DNA from: Glandiceps talaboti
Taxonomy: Eukaryota; Hemichordata; Enteropneusta; Spengelidae
Reading direction: 5' to 3'
Length of the DNA: 64,000 nt
NCBI RefSeq assembly: GCF_964340395.1
Contig: NC_135571.1
Coordinates: 5,984,953-6,048,952, forward strand
The notes beneath the pieces were generated by a model, which saw nothing but the letters and a program-made list of their open reading frames with translations, made no database searches and had not been told where the DNA came from. This document shows positions 25,985-39,530 of the stretch, piece after piece; position 1 is the first letter of the stretch, and each line of letters opens with the position of its first letter. A program made the position numbers and the translations under genes.

Positions 25985-26285
25985 TAATGGCCATTGTGAA
26001 TTTTATTGATATACATAAATATATGCAAATATTCTAAAAAAAAGCTTCCAGGATGAAATCAGTAAATAGATCTCCAGCACGATTCATGCCAAAATTAGTG
26101 CCTTTCAGTGAGTAATTTTGCTTAAACATATGATTTTTCATGGCTGATGGTGGCCTTTTTAATTTTTTCTGATGTATGCAAATTTATGCAAATATTCAAG
26201 AGGGCTCCCAACCTAAAATCAATAAGTATGTCCTTAGGAACACTTATGCCAAATTTGGTGCTTTTATCCGGCATGTAACAATAAA
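25985..26285. repeat. ~150 bp tandem duplication
   Basis: Both copies share gatgtatgcaaa/atatatgcaaatattc, agggctccca/aagcttccagg, tgaaatcagtaaat/aaatcaataagta and atgccaaaattagtgccttt. Confidence 0.75.
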
Positions 26286-26934
26286 GTTGCTAAGCCACCT
26301 GACTATAAGCATGCATTGGGACCCACTGTATATTTGGCTATTTGGCTAAGTAGGGTGGCATAGCAGAAAACATACCTGTCTGTCTGAATGATGAGTTTAG
26401 AACTTAGAGGTGTGACTGTGAGATACATACACATTTTATACATGTACATGTACGTAAGGACGTGTGGACCTCGGGGACTACATCCATCAAAACATTTTGT
26501 GAACTTTGCCATATGAAACTAGTTGCCTAGACCTTTTGGGTAAGCTGAATTGAAATGAATGTCTTCAAACACGGGATTTCACTTTGAAGAAAATAAACTG
26601 AATGTCAGAAAATGTTTGCATAATATTATGTTAAAGTCTACAAATAAGAATCTCTTTACTAAAACTTATAAACAAGTCAGCGATGGAGGTAGCGCATTGT
26701 TGCTTGCTGCTCAAAATCTTTGAACTCACTTTAAGGTTCCACTTGACATCCACCAGGCCTCCAGCCTGGCTGCTTTAAAGCGAAACTGGAGATGATCTGA
26801 TTAACTTAAGTATACATGTGTATACGGTAGTCTGAGCATTCAGCTTCATTGAACAGAACAGTCCTCGAACAAAAGACAACATTTTTGTTGTGGATTTTAA
26901 GTGATGAAAATTGAGTTTCCAAGTGAATCATGTC

Positions 26935-27590
26935 ACCCTATAGGGGAGCACCGAAGTTTGGTGTGTCACAAGACATTGCTGGACATCAGTGGCACATCAA
27001 ATGAATGGGTTTTCTTGGTGGCCACATGATAAAGGGATATGGGAACACCTAGTGTCTGTTACCCAGCCTCTCGCTGCCGGGGGCTCTGCCTACGAGACCA
27101 CCCCAAATGAGAGTTTGGGGAAACCGCATTCCAACTACCCCACTATGGAAGTTACACAGTACATTTCCTCCAAGCATAAAAAATGGGCTTACAAGGCCTG
27201 TTTGTTGTAATTAATATATTTATCGGTCACTAGAGCAGTGATAATCTGTAGCGAAGGTACCCAAATTGTTCAGCCTGCAATGTTAGATGTGAAGTACTTC
27301 CCATGATGCATTGCTCCAGAAGCTACTTCCTGTGCCAGCGAGTTGAAATCTTGTTTCCCAAGACTCTCGTTTGGGATGGTCTTGAAGGCAGAGCCCTCAG
27401 CTGCGAGAGACTGGGTAATGGAGGCTAGGGAACACCAAAGGTTGGTGCAACACACAAAATTGCTGTGTCTCTATTGCACATCAGACTTTGCTAAGAAGAC
27501 AAACGTCCAATCCTTGCACAGATTAATGACCATAAAAAGTCAGAAATGAACCTTTCAAGTGATCCAACACCTGAGCACCGAAGTAAATAT
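26935..27590. mobile_element. Complex foldback element
   Basis: Forward segment 27050-27150 (gtctgttacccagcctctcg, gggctctgcctacgagacca, ccccaaatgagagtttgggg) is reverse-complemented at 27330-27425. The outer words gagcaccgaag (26947 and 27573) and the tcac/acac-aa-attgctg-acatcag blocks repeat in direct orientation, so it mixes inverted and direct copies. Similar peptides on opposite strands here are a result of this and not genes. Confidence 0.8.
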
Positions 27591-27949
27591 CTCTATGGAC
27601 TATTTTGACTGTGAATTTATTGATCTCGGTGTTCCTATTTCCCTTGTGGTGAGAGAAAAACATTTATAAAATGAAAAAGTTAGTGAATTTATTGGTTATC
27701 CTGAGGGTAATACGTAGCTGATACTTCTATTTAGGGGTTGGTTTTATTGAATCAAAAGAACAGTCATTGGAAGAACAATTTTATTATATTTTGAATTGCT
27801 GCCTACATGTATATAAACTTTAACTTAGATAGATATATATGTGTACTCATGTACATATAAGTTGGTATAACTACGGGGACTGCGAGTGGTAAGTTAATCG
27901 CAATACGACATCGTGATACACACTCTCATTGCGTGCGAAAATCACGCTT

Positions 27950-28125
27950 TGTAATTGTGAGACATAGATAGTCACCTCATGCCGACAGTGTTGATAAGGT
28001 GATTAGATTCACAAGAGGCACACTATCACCTGCTTGTATAAAGCTACCACATCAGACAACTGTAGTTTTTACTTTGTGTCCATTTTAATAAACCGAAACC
28101 TCGATTGCCAGAGTAGTAGCATATT
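27950..28125. repeat. Dispersed repeat family, partial copy
   Basis: Shares the end (gtagtttttactttgtgtcc, ttaataaaccgaaacctcga, ttgccagagtagtag) with 55325-55380 in the PDE3 gene. Confidence 0.6.
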
Positions 28126-30590
28126 GATTGATATACATTGATTTCTACATCACTGCAAAGAATGCATGTAATCCCTCAACTTATAAGTACTTAATGTAAA
28201 TTTGTAGATAATGTAAACATTGGCCAGTGGCATGATAATCTTATAGAGTGGTTACATACATTGTGTACACAGAAGTACAATAGCACATGTTGTAGGTGCC
28301 TCATAATCTATGAAATATAGCTGTAATACATACGTGTATATGTACATGTTTTAACATTTTTATTGTAAATTTCAACCAACTAGAATTATAATATTGTGAC
28401 TATAGATGCATGAATGATACATGATTCACAGAATCAAGATTCATGTTGTTCTATGTATATTCATGGAAGCACTAAGATTCATACTCAAGTTCTCTTCTTT
28501 CACTTTTGATCGAGAAACAGACATATTTTGAACAAGTTACTTGTCCTTCTTCAGTGTCTAACTGGATCTGGCAGAATGATCCAAGTTTACTGGAGGCTTT
28601 GAGTAACCAGAGATGTGAAAAGGTTAGCTTTAAGTTTGAATTGAGGTGTGAAAGTACTTGTCAGTTATGTACACCTAACTGTCCACCTTCTGTGATGATG
28701 TCACTGTAGATTGGTGGAATGTCATATTTTCCTACATTGGCATTAAGTGATGGATTGTTGACTTTGATGTACACGGCCTCCAATAGTCTTCTTTTATCCA
28801 TGTTTTGTGAGTGGAGGTATAAATCGTAGCGATACCGTATACATGTAGGAACTAGACTAAAATTTCATCGAATCTTGACACAATTTCAATCAAACTATTG
28901 ATAATGAACGTACAATGATGTAGGTGGGAATTTGTACCAAGTAATTGTGGTATAATCAAATAGATAATACCCTCATGAATTTTCACCCAAATCATGATGT
29001 AATTCAAGACTACAGATATATATAGATAGATAATACAATGATGTACCGGTATGTGTATTTCCATCTAGTTGCTGGCATATTCCAATCAAGAAGTGTATGA
29101 TGACATTATTAGTGTGGTAATATAAGGATAACTTTCGCTATTTTTATACTATCAGTGATTGAAGGAATAATTTCATTGCTTGCTTCATTTCCACAATAAT
29201 AGTATATATATGTAGGACAGTACAATATGGTTACTTTGGAATGGTAAATTGGAAACGAATGCGACATTGCATGGTGAATGGTATAGATGACAGTAACTTT
29301 TTCTTGTTCTGGGAAGTTTATAACCCTATGGCATGAACAAACTCTTTATGACATTCCCTACCATCTAACTACATGTACATCCAGTCAATCTATCAGGGTG
29401 CGTTTTGGGGTTCTGTATGGTGCGTGTTATATTAAGATCATTCCATGCATACTTTACCATTTATTAGAACTTGTGATATGTATCACCCCTTTTCAGTTAT
29501 TACACAGATTTAAGTTAAGCTGTGTACCTACTGTATATCTTGCCTTAAGTCTTGTTAAAGAATATTAACCTAACAGGCTGCAACTCCAGTATGTGTTATA
29601 CTCTTATATTCTGACCAAATTGTAATGCAAACACTTTAAGTGCAAATTGTAAGATGTTCACAACAGTATTAGTAACTGCAGCCGTGATGTGTAATGTTTT
29701 TACACCCTACCTAAATGGTGAACGCTAAGAGTCAGAATCGTCTTGACTGCAACCGCAATCTGTCAACGTGTTAAATTTTCTGCGAAAGTGTAAATTACAT
29801 GTAAGGTGTAGGAGGTAGAATGACAGTAAATACCCTCAATCAGTAAATTGCTGTTGAAATTCAATGCAATGCACTTGCTACAAAACCTATCTAAAGTCAA
29901 TATTAGAAAGTCTATCTACTCGTAAAACTCAATTTGCTTTCTGTATTGCCTTTTTCGAGAGCTTAGTGTTGGTAATCAGATCTTTAAAGAGGTTATCAGA
30001 GATTGATTGAAAAATAAAGGTGTTAGTACGAAATTATTCATCATCAGAACACAATCAAACAACCAGGGACTGCCCAGCATTATTGACTAACTAATCAACA
30101 AAATGGAATGGTGAAATTTTCATGAATGGTTATCCCTTGGGAAGACCATTTAATAGTATCATATTCCCATGGCTAGGCAAGTAATGAGGACCGTATATTA
30201 CGAAGACGTTGTAATTTTGTCATTATTTTTTTTTATGTCTGGGAGTTGACATACACTTTGGCAGGTATATACAATCATGCACTATCATTTACATGAGAGA
30301 ACTTTTCTTTTATTTATGAAGGTATCGGTGATATCTTAATTCTTACCTTTCGGTGTTATCACAGCATCATTTATTTTGCATTTATGTAATATCAGAGCTT
30401 ATCGCCAACAGCTTAAAGATTATTATCTTGTAATCTTTACATTAGCCGGGCACTAATCCACAAATATTGAAATGGTTTTCAGTGGTAATGTGAAATTATT
30501 CAAGTGAGTTGTTCCTTTTGTTGACAGTGTGTTATTTTCCCAATATTTGATGGCCATATTTGAATTGATAATGGCTTGATTATGATCGAT
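28126..30590. other. No gene recognised
   Basis: Longest quiet stretch of the 5' half. Short frames at 28506-28709 and 29287-29568 show no domain or splice support. Confidence 0.4.
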
Positions 30591-30594
30591 TTCA

Positions 30595-31055
30595 AAAATT
30601 TGTATGGAGACCCCTGATTTTTTTTCTCGATTTTAACTTAGGTTGAATTGGGGTTGAACTTTGTTGAAAGTAGTAACAGCAAAATTTAAGATTTTTATTT
30701 CTGGGGTGCATTACTTAGTCTGTAAGGTACATGTACACCATGACAGGGCACCTTCACACAGCGGTCAACCCCTCTCGCAGTTAGAGTTGGCAGATGAGGG
30801 TGGAAAGACTTGATGTACCTTATATTACTGTATGTAAAATGATTTCGGATGGTGGCCATATTGGATGGTGGCCATATTGGATGGTGGCCATATTGGATGA
30901 CTTGGATAGATTTTGATATCATTTTGACCTCTATGTAAAAAATTTGCATGGTGACCCTAGATTTATTTTATAGATTTTAACTGAGAATAGATTGGAGTTT
31001 TCTTGAACAAAGAAACAGCAAAAATTTATTTCCAAGGCGATCTATTTTAATGACT
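30595..31055. repeat. Two copies of a dispersed repeat around a ggtggccatattggat triplicate
   Basis: gattttaactta/gagaat, gttgaatt/ttggagttt, agtaacagcaaaattta and tttattt occur near 30630 and near 30975. A third copy is at 60960-61150 (gattttaactgagaatgagt). Confidence 0.7.
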
Positions 31056-31508
31056 TCAGCAAAACACAGAGATAATAGCATTGCAAAAACAACTTGGATT
31101 TCGGAGTCATCTTGTTACTTAAGTGTCTATTATGTGACTGGATCTCTGACACTGAACCATTTAATGTTTGATTGATTACCTTAAATTCATTGTTGTGATT
31201 TATATTCTCCTTGGCTTCTTCATGGCTGCACAACTTAACAACAACACATTTTAAAATTGATATGTGTAACTCATTTATTGTACAGGGTGATTCCTTCCAA
31301 TATATCTCAAGATTTTTGTCCGCAAAATTCTGATAAATTGCTGAATAAGAACATTGTAAAATATAGATAAGTGCATCTTCATAAATGTTTATAGTTTTAG
31401 GATTATGATTTAGTATCTATTATGTTTGCAATCAGATTCATAGCTTTTTTTACTACTTTGAATAGTCTGTCTGCGCATGTCTACAAGTTAGTTAGTGTGA
31501 ACATAGAC

Positions 31509-31539
<31 letters not shown>

Positions 31540-31591
31540 TGTATGTATGTGTATGTATGTATATATGTACAATGTATGTATGTATTCAGTG

Positions 31592-31625
<34 letters not shown>

Positions 31626-31800
31626 TGTATGTATGTATGTATGTATGTATGAATGTATTGTATGTATGTATGTATGTATTCAGTGTATGTATGTATGTAT
31701 GTATGTATGAATGTATGTATGTATGTATGTATGTATGTATGTATTCAATGTATGTATGTATGTATGTATTCACTTGTATGTATGTATCTATCAATGTACA
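31509..31800. repeat. (TATG)n microsatellite
   Basis: Interrupted TATG runs with repeated atgtattcagtgtatg breaks. The Tyr-Val-Cys-Met and Thr-Tyr-Ile-His frames are artefacts. Confidence 0.97.
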
Positions 31801-32234
31801 CATACATGTACATGTATGTATGCATATCTCTGTTATGTGTGTACATGTATGCAGTTGACATAAGGTTGATATATTTAGAGACAAGCCTACGGTGTACATC
31901 ATGGCCTTCTCCTACACCTACACATCCTCTAGCATGTAGGTTTAAGGTCATTATATTTTGCTGATGCCATGATTTGCATACCAATCATGCCAGCTTATTG
32001 ACCTGAAGGCGAAATCAATTCTTTGAATCGGCACAAGCACAGCAGTACAGTGATTTCCCGATAAAAATGTCTCCTGATGTCCAGGACAGTAATTAGTATG
32101 TTTCCTGACAATACAGTCTGTAGTAAGGAAGTGACATCCTGTTGACACATTGGCAACAAGTTGTCGTCAGTGCAAGCATAGACCCTACACATGTAGGATC
32201 TATGGTGCAAGTCTGAATTCAGATTATAATTAGA

Positions 32235-32605
32235 TCATGTTATTGCTCAATATTTTTCATCTTTCAGCCAAGGAAAATACAAGTAACTTGAGGGGCTTTG
32301 TCACTACGGGTAGCTAGACAAGCACTGACAAAACATACCCTTAGGTCATGAGTATTTTCTTCCTGAATGAAGTAAAATGTTGGAGAATAATATAATTATA
32401 TCAGCGCCATTAATATCAAAGAAAGATTGGGGAAAATAATCATAATGGTAATTTTGAACGTTTTGACTCATAATCTCGAACACAGCAGAACCAGTGATGT
32501 AGACACATGTTGTCATGACATAGATACGCGTTGTTATGACGTACATTGTAGAACGACCAGAATATAAATTCTATATTTTTTTTGTTCAACTTGGCTTGTG
32601 CATGG
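32235..32605 (+). mobile_element. Foldback transposon with one-sided tail, copy 2
   Basis: The left arm (caatatttttcatctttcag, ccaaggaaaatac, aagtaacttgaggggc), the right arm (cccttaggtcatgagtattt, cctgaatgaagtaaaatg) and the tail (tatcagcgccattaatatca ... ttcaacttggcttgtgcatg) are all present. Confidence 0.88.
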
Positions 32606-34519
32606 TATAGATGTCTCATTGTTATGTTAGATTTGCAAATGATTGTAGTAGTCGGGGGTGTTGCTTACAATTTCATTTTGCTGGCAGTCTATCGTCAGTG
32701 TCCGTTAATGTTTTGAATCAAATCCGACATCCAAAAATAAGAAGAATTGAGACCACTTTGATCCACTTATTTTGGCTCATGAAAAAGTTTGACCACTGAT
32801 ATGTATTAAAAGATTCCCAAATGACCAACTAGACAAGTCAGGAGTGTTGCTTTATAACATATAGAAGACAGGCGGTGCACTTTGAATTATACGGGTATGT
32901 TGTAATCCACAGGGAAGGCTCTTTACAACACTCTCCAAAATGTATCCATTGCATCAGCGGAAATATGTACACTTGCTTGCGAGAGTTGACTTTGGATGTA
33001 TTTATTACACTGCTACTAGCAAAGAGACAATTTTCACACTAACTTGCAGCTCCACTTTATTTAGTTTGACTACTGACTACCAAAAAGTGACAGACAAGTG
33101 AGCATCTGTCAAATTAACAGTCACATGTCCAATAGCATCATAATATGCAAAATTTGTGGAAAGTGTCTGTTGAAAATTAATACATGCATTCACTGTTTCT
33201 TCCAATAGTGAAGATACTTTAAGATATAATCAATTGCATTTATGATAAGGCCAAGACAAAAAAGAATTGTTTCTGGTTAGGACAGTGTGTCTGAAATGGT
33301 GCAACGACGCGTCTTTTTTTTTTTTTTATTCTCGACAAACCTGTCACTCAATCTACTATTTATGGCAGTTACTGTTCACTTTGATCAGTACTTTAGAGCT
33401 CAGTTTAGAGCAAGTGTGTAAGTTGGGCAGATGTTATTTGCTTGTTCATAACTGGCTCTGCAGTTGTCTTCATTGAAGTAGGGAGGGTTATTTTTGTGTT
33501 TCCTCACGGATCTGCAGAGTGCATGGGCTGGACAAACATGAATAAAAAAGACCAATGCGGGGATATTTAAGTGATGTGCGTGCTGACCAGAAACAATTCT
33601 TTCCTTATTTTGGCCTGAGTCGCTATGTGCGTAGTAATGCTTATGTATATATCTGGCACTAATCCGTCGCCCCACCTGTGATCAATTTGTAAATTATGAT
33701 CTTAGAATAAACCATATGCAGCACAGACAAGCCACTAATCATCCTAATAGTGAACTGTCCAGTTGCAGAGAACATGTTTCTTTCCTCCTGACGACTTCAT
33801 CCCTATGCAATGACCCCAATGTCATGCGCAAATGTTATCCCATGTGAATCAGATGGAAAAAGCTCAGAAACTTCCACAGGGAATGAAACCCAAGAGTTGG
33901 AAGGAGATCTATTACATGTGCATAGGGAATTTTTGAGTCCGACTAGTTTTCCATCAAATACGTACATGCACATGCCATACAGTAGTCACTTTCTCAGATT
34001 GGCAAATACTCTCCAAGACTCACAATGTCCATTAGACAGCCATAGCCTTGTGAGAATTCTGAATTCTACGACAATATTTGAGCTACTTTCAAAAGAAAAC
34101 CTATTATTTACTCAAAGTTAAATATGCTAGGTTTTTACAACGTTGTATTAAAAGGTACATTAAAATTATTCTTTTCACCAGTCTTTCATGAATTTCAATT
34201 GTGCAGGTATAGTTATATTATTCGCTGTAAAAAAGAAATAGTATTTGCAGGCATTGTGTGGTGCATGGCTTACATTCGTTTTAGCAGGCCTAATATATGA
34301 TCATATTAAATGCTCATAAGTAAAATAATACCATAGGAAAACAGCATGATCATTCCATAAACCACGTTTGAAATAGGTCCGTAAACTATATCTAAAGCCT
34401 TCACAGACAGCCACCTGTGGTGAGGGATATACTTAGATGAAAGATAATAACAGAAAAATCTCATGTCCTAAAACATGATCAGTAAAAGGTGACTTTCTTT
34501 CGATTCTGTGAGTTAACTA
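32606..34519. other. No gene recognised
   Basis: The 103-codon frame at 33810-34121 starts with ATG but has no recognisable motif, no homology I can recall and no splice context. I leave it unannotated. Confidence 0.4.
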
Positions 34520-34785
34520 TTAACTTTCTCCGCATCACCAACTTTACCGCTAAAACTTTTGATCATAATTTTTCTTTTACTGTAAATTTTTCTTACATGT
34601 CAACTTTATTTTGGATTGTAATGTGTAATCATAAAAAATAATAATATTGATAATCCCCAAGAATGCCATTTTGTAGTATTTGCGTAGTACCACTGACTTT
34701 CCCACTCAAACTTTTTGATCAAAATTTTTCATTATGCTAAAAATTTGTGTCACATCACAACTTTATTTTGGATGAAAGACATAGA
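34520..34785. repeat. ~150 bp duplication
   Basis: Both copies share accaactttaccgct/actgactttcccact, aaacttttgatcataattt and caactttattttggat. Confidence 0.75.
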
Positions 34786-35384
34786 AGTAATATTTCTATA
34801 CTGATTAATATTAAAATTATGGTCTGAAAAATTGTCATACTCACAATAATTTGATCACAAATAATCAGTAAAAAAGTTTAAATGTGATTGGTCTGGATAA
34901 GAGAAAGCAGTGACTGAGAAACCAATAAAGTTTAAACAGACTAGTACTTTGTGAAAATAAATGTATTTGGACTCAGGGTTCATATTATACATAAAATATT
35001 ATTGAGACTGACAATTATTAAGAAAAATTCTAAATTTTTGCTGACACCTTGTCAGCAGCATCAGGATTCCAGTACATTGTATATTTTCGACATTATTAGG
35101 CAAATACTTCAAGAAACACACTTTGTATCTGCATTTTAAATGGCAGTCTCTCTTTTTATCTTACATTTTGTGAGAAAAAACCCCCAAAGATTGCATGCAA
35201 TTAATGACATTTTGTAGTCCATCTATGCTCATAAACTATTGATGGTGATAATCAGATTTCAAAGAGTGTCTTTTCATATAAATTTCTCCTCTTATCTACG
35301 AGTTGTGGAATATTTATGAATATTTGATGCTGATACAATCTTGCCTTGACTGGAGGGAATACTTAGCTTTATAGTACATGTACA

Positions 35385-36236
35385 ATGTACACACTGTGGA
35401 AACTCAGTTTTCCTTGCTCACTCTACTCAGTCCTGCCCACACTGTCTATACACAGTGGAAACTCAGTTTTAACCACTAACTCTTCTCAGTCCTGCCTACA
35501 CTGTCTATACACAGTGGAAACTCAGTTTTAACCACTAACTCTTCTCAGTCCTGCCCACACTGTCTATACACAGTGGAAACTCAGTTTTAACCACTAACTC
35601 TTCTCAGTCCTGCCCACACTGTCTATACACAGTGGAAACTCAGTTTTAACCACTAACTCGACTCAGTCCTGCCCACACTGTCTATACACAGTGGAAACTC
35701 AGTTTTCCTTGCTCACTCTACTCAGTCCTGCCCACACTGTCTATACACAGTGGAAACTCAGTTTTCCTTGCTAACTCTTCTCACTCCTGCCCACACTGTC
35801 TATACACAGTGGAAACTCAGTTTTAACCACTAACTCGACTCAGTCCTGCCTACACTGTCTATACACAGTGGAAACTCAGTTTTAACCACTAACTCGACTC
35901 AGTCCTGCCTACACTGTCTATACACAGTGGAAACTCAGTTTTAACCACTAACTCGACTCAGTCCTGCCCACACTGTCTATACACAGTGGAAACTCAGTTT
36001 TAACCACTAACTGTACTCACTCCTGCCCACACTGTCTATACACAGTGGAAACACAGTTTTCCTTGCTAAACTGTTCTCAGTCCTGCCCACACTGTCTATA
36101 CACAGTGGAAACACAGTTTTCCTTGCTAACTGTTCTCAGTCCTGCCCACACTGTCTATACACAGTGGAAACTCATTTTTCCTTGCTAACTGTTCTCAGTC
36201 CTGCCCACACTGTCTAACACAGTGGAAACTCCATTG
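35385..36236. repeat. 59 bp minisatellite, ~14 copies in two subtypes
   Basis: The unit runs cacagtggaaactcagtttt, then a variable 20 bp, then cagtcctgcccacactgtct. Subtype A has aaccactaact and subtype C has ccttgctcact. Their order is C AAAA CC AAAA CCC. Each unit junction contains the short inverted repeat cactgt-ctatac-acagtg. Confidence 0.97.
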
Positions 36237-36462
36237 TACTCACTTATCTTCTCCTGTGTATGAACTGTCACTGCATGAAATGTGAAATTACTGTCACAGT
36301 GGTAACTTCAGCCACATATTACAGAACTGAACAAAGATATGATTTACATTTTGTGTAAGCATACAAATAGATTTACAGAGACAAATGGAGTGATTTACAG
36401 TCACACAAATTTGCATACATTTGTAACAAATGTATACACGTATGTATGTACCCACATGCGAG

Positions 36463-36575
36463 AACATACATACATACATACATACATACATACATACATA
36501 CATACATACATACATTGTGTGTATACATACATACATACAGACACACACACACACACACAGACACACATACATACA
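36463..36575. repeat. (CATA)n/(CA)n microsatellite
   Basis: Pure CATA run, then a CACA run with small breaks. Confidence 0.97.
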
Positions 36576-37434
36576 CATTGTACTCACAAAATACAAAGTT
36601 AATATACTTTAAGAAAGACAGACAGTGAACACAGTGCAACAAGGTTAAACCTGCACATAAATGCTTGGAGGTGGGAACGTTAGTTTGAAAGTATAAAATG
36701 CGTGTACTGACAATGATAGGGCTAAATCTGTTTGTGAAATCTCCATGCAGATTGTGTGTTGATATGTATAGGGGTAGTAACATGTCTGTTTATCTTAGCA
36801 TAGATATCTACAAATTAGTCTCATTCCATTACTTACATTTACCACAACATTGATCAATGACAACTCATACTTAAGTAGACATTTTCGTTTATTGTGTATT
36901 TCACGTCAATTTGCAATAAAGATATTCCGAGTAGTGATTTTCACAGTAGGTAGTCATGTGATACATGTGATGTCCTGCAGACAGTCCGTGTCAATATAAA
37001 AGTAAGAAGTAATCACACTGACTTCCCATGGTCATACTAAGATAGAGTTTGTAGTTTATGTAATTAATGAGTAGATAAATTACACAGGACATGAGTTAAT
37101 GTGATAGAAGATCTACTAAACATCAAACTCGTCACTGATGTCTATTTTATGTATCATCAATTTCAACAGATGTATTTCATTTACTTATACTTACACATGG
37201 TGACAAATTAACAGGAAACTGGATTGTCTGAAAGTGGCACAAGCTTCAAGTTTATACGTTGTTGGACTGGGGAGGGGAATGCTTGCATAAATAAGTTAAT
37301 GACATGTACTTGTGTATTGTTACTGTCAATATATATGCCTTTGGTGGCATTGAAGTTTTATTCTTGCAATGTAGGCACATTTGATAACACGATAACTGTT
37401 TTCTCAACATTTTATATGTACTGGGTATATAATT
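36576..37434. other. No feature recognised
   Basis: Unique-looking AT-rich DNA. Confidence 0.4.
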
Positions 37435-37605
37435 AGATGTTATTCTCCAATATTTTTCTTCATTCAGACGGAAAATACAAGAAACCTTTAGGGGTGTCAC
37501 TACTCGTCTAGATGCACGTTGCTGTCACATGGAACGTATATATAATGAATATATATTCCATATTTTTGTTCTAAATGGCTAGAGCATGGTATAATTTATG
37601 TCGTC
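37435..37605 (+). mobile_element. Internally deleted copy of the foldback family
   Basis: The left arm (attctccaatatttttcttc, attcag ... ggaaaatac ... ggggtgtcactac) is joined directly to the distal tail (tatattccatatttttgttc ... ggctagagcatggtata). The right arm and mid-tail are lost. Confidence 0.8.
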
Positions 37606-38284
37606 AAATCGTAATATGTGTTATTTCTAAATATCAGGTTGAATTCTGCTAACAGCAAGTGATGGTTAAATATATGCATCATTAACTAGAATACAAGATG
37701 TATGTTTCAGTCGACAATAGACATTATGCCCTCAAACATATAAACTCAGCTTGTGTCCCTTTAAAGGGGTAAATGTCAAAAGCTTAGATTTCCTTTCAGG
37801 ATCAGTCAGGTCATGAGAAAAGTCAAAATAAACAGGCTTTGTCAATGTACTGATTCTGCCTCGGAAAGAGTAAATGTGTAAAGCTCTTGCTAGTAACAAT
37901 GTTCTGTCTTTTAGACGCATATTAAAAAGGGCATGGACATCACTATATCTCGGATGACAAGTACCATGTGTTTGTACTTTGCCAAGAAATCAATATTATC
38001 AGAGTCATTTCCTAGAAGGTGAAAATCAATGTCCTGTTCTAGATCTAATGCTAAATATATGTATGGACAGAATAGTAACTAGGTAATAATGTCCTCTCAT
38101 AGTTCGTTGATCAGCTGATAGGCCAAAGGTCAATACTCGCCAGTCGGTTTAACATGAATACTGGCACTTTTTCATGATACTTCTATTTTGTAGTAGCCAA
38201 TGAGTAACAACTTAGGTAATTCGGCTCCACTTCTCAATACCGGAAATAGCATTTTAACTTACAGTATATGCTTGTAGAAGGTCA

Positions 38285-38410
38285 AATAAAAGGGCATTGT
38301 TGTAATCCACGACCTCTTTTACGACACCGTCGAAACTTGTCGTAAAAACATGTTTCATTATTTCAAAGTGTAGTAGAAGAAATAGCAGCTCTGGTTTGTG
38401 AGAATGATAA
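38285..38410. repeat. Dispersed repeat fragment
   Basis: Shares cgacctcttttacgacaccg, ttatttcaaagtgtag and agaaatagcagctctggttt with 8570-8660 and, inverted, with 44520-44650. Confidence 0.7.
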
Positions 38411-39249
38411 AAGGGGTGACTTTCACTACATGTAACATAATTAATGCATGTATAACATAAATGGCACGGCAGGAGTCATGGTATTGATTCATGACATACC
38501 AAAGTGGTAAAAAGTCTATTCCATTTATGCTGTGATCGGCTGACTGGTTCAAAGGTCAAACACTTTATAGTGGACTGTTTTTGGTTAAATTTGGTGAAAT
38601 TTATCAAAGAAAATTAATAAAAGGAAAATGAAGTCCTTGATGGTTATTCCATTGAGACTATTGATAGAATAGTCCCGGCCATTTTCATTTTTGGGGGTTT
38701 ATTTGTAGAAATTCAAAAAAATGTTTTTCCCCCGAGAGTATAAATGATAGAATAGTTACTAAATTTTGTAGCATACAAGCTATATTGTTAGGTTGGTGTT
38801 AAGCAAGTATGGTTTTACATGAACCATAAGGTGATTTGGATTGGAAAACACATCCCTGGGGAGCACTCTGTAATATTTTTATGCGAAAATGTTGTATTGT
38901 ATATAGTCTTTGGGGACTTTTTTTTATAAAGCTATAGCTCTCTGCATGACTGAGAAATTGTGATGTACATGAATCTGTTCCCAAAAGAGTGTGAGAGCGT
39001 TGTTATCAATTCTTATCAGATTTGTGAGAAAAAAAAACCACCCCAAAAAAACAACACTGAGATGCGATTTTTTTTGGTAACATTGGGAGAAGTCGACATC
39101 AATTTTGAAGTCTTCCTTTTTTGTTTTGTTTTACTGTAAACATTTATTTTGGTACATGAAAAATTTGGTAGAATAACAATTCAGGGTGATGTGAAGCTAT
39201 TACAAGGTTGTCACTGATTGGATAACATACAACTACTTTATTACTCATT

Positions 39250-39530
39250 ATTAATACAGCCAAAAGGTGTGTTCGTTGCCTTTATTTTCTAACCAATCAG
39301 AATGAACCTTATAAAGTACTTCACTTGTTGCCTTTGTTTTCTAACCAATCAGAATGAACCTTATGAAGTACTTCACTTGTTGCCTTTGTTACTAACCAAT
39401 CAGAATGAACCCTCTAAAGTACTTGTTGCCTTTGTTTTCTAACCAATCAGAATGAACCTTATAAAGTACTTCACTTGTTGTCTCTGTTTCTAACCAATCA
39501 GAATGAACCTTATAAAGTACTTCACATTAT
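39250..39530. repeat. ~51 bp repeat, 5 copies, each with a CCAAT box
   Basis: The unit is aaccaatcagaatgaacctt followed by ataaagtacttcacttgttg and cctttgttttct. aaccaatca starts at 39291, 39343, 39394, 39441 and 39492. Confidence 0.93.

Noticed and set aside
26989-27455. Two similar short proteins on opposite strands
   Set aside because: Inverted arms of a foldback element; no other support.
31422-31984. Cys-Met-Tyr-Val and His-Thr-Tyr-Ile frames
   Set aside because: Translation of the TATG microsatellite.
33810-34121. 103-codon frame starting with ATG
   Set aside because: Looks less repetitive than most, but no recognisable motif, no splice sites in phase and no neighbour support.
36294-36783. 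Frames across the CATA/CA repeat
   Set aside because: Microsatellite translation.
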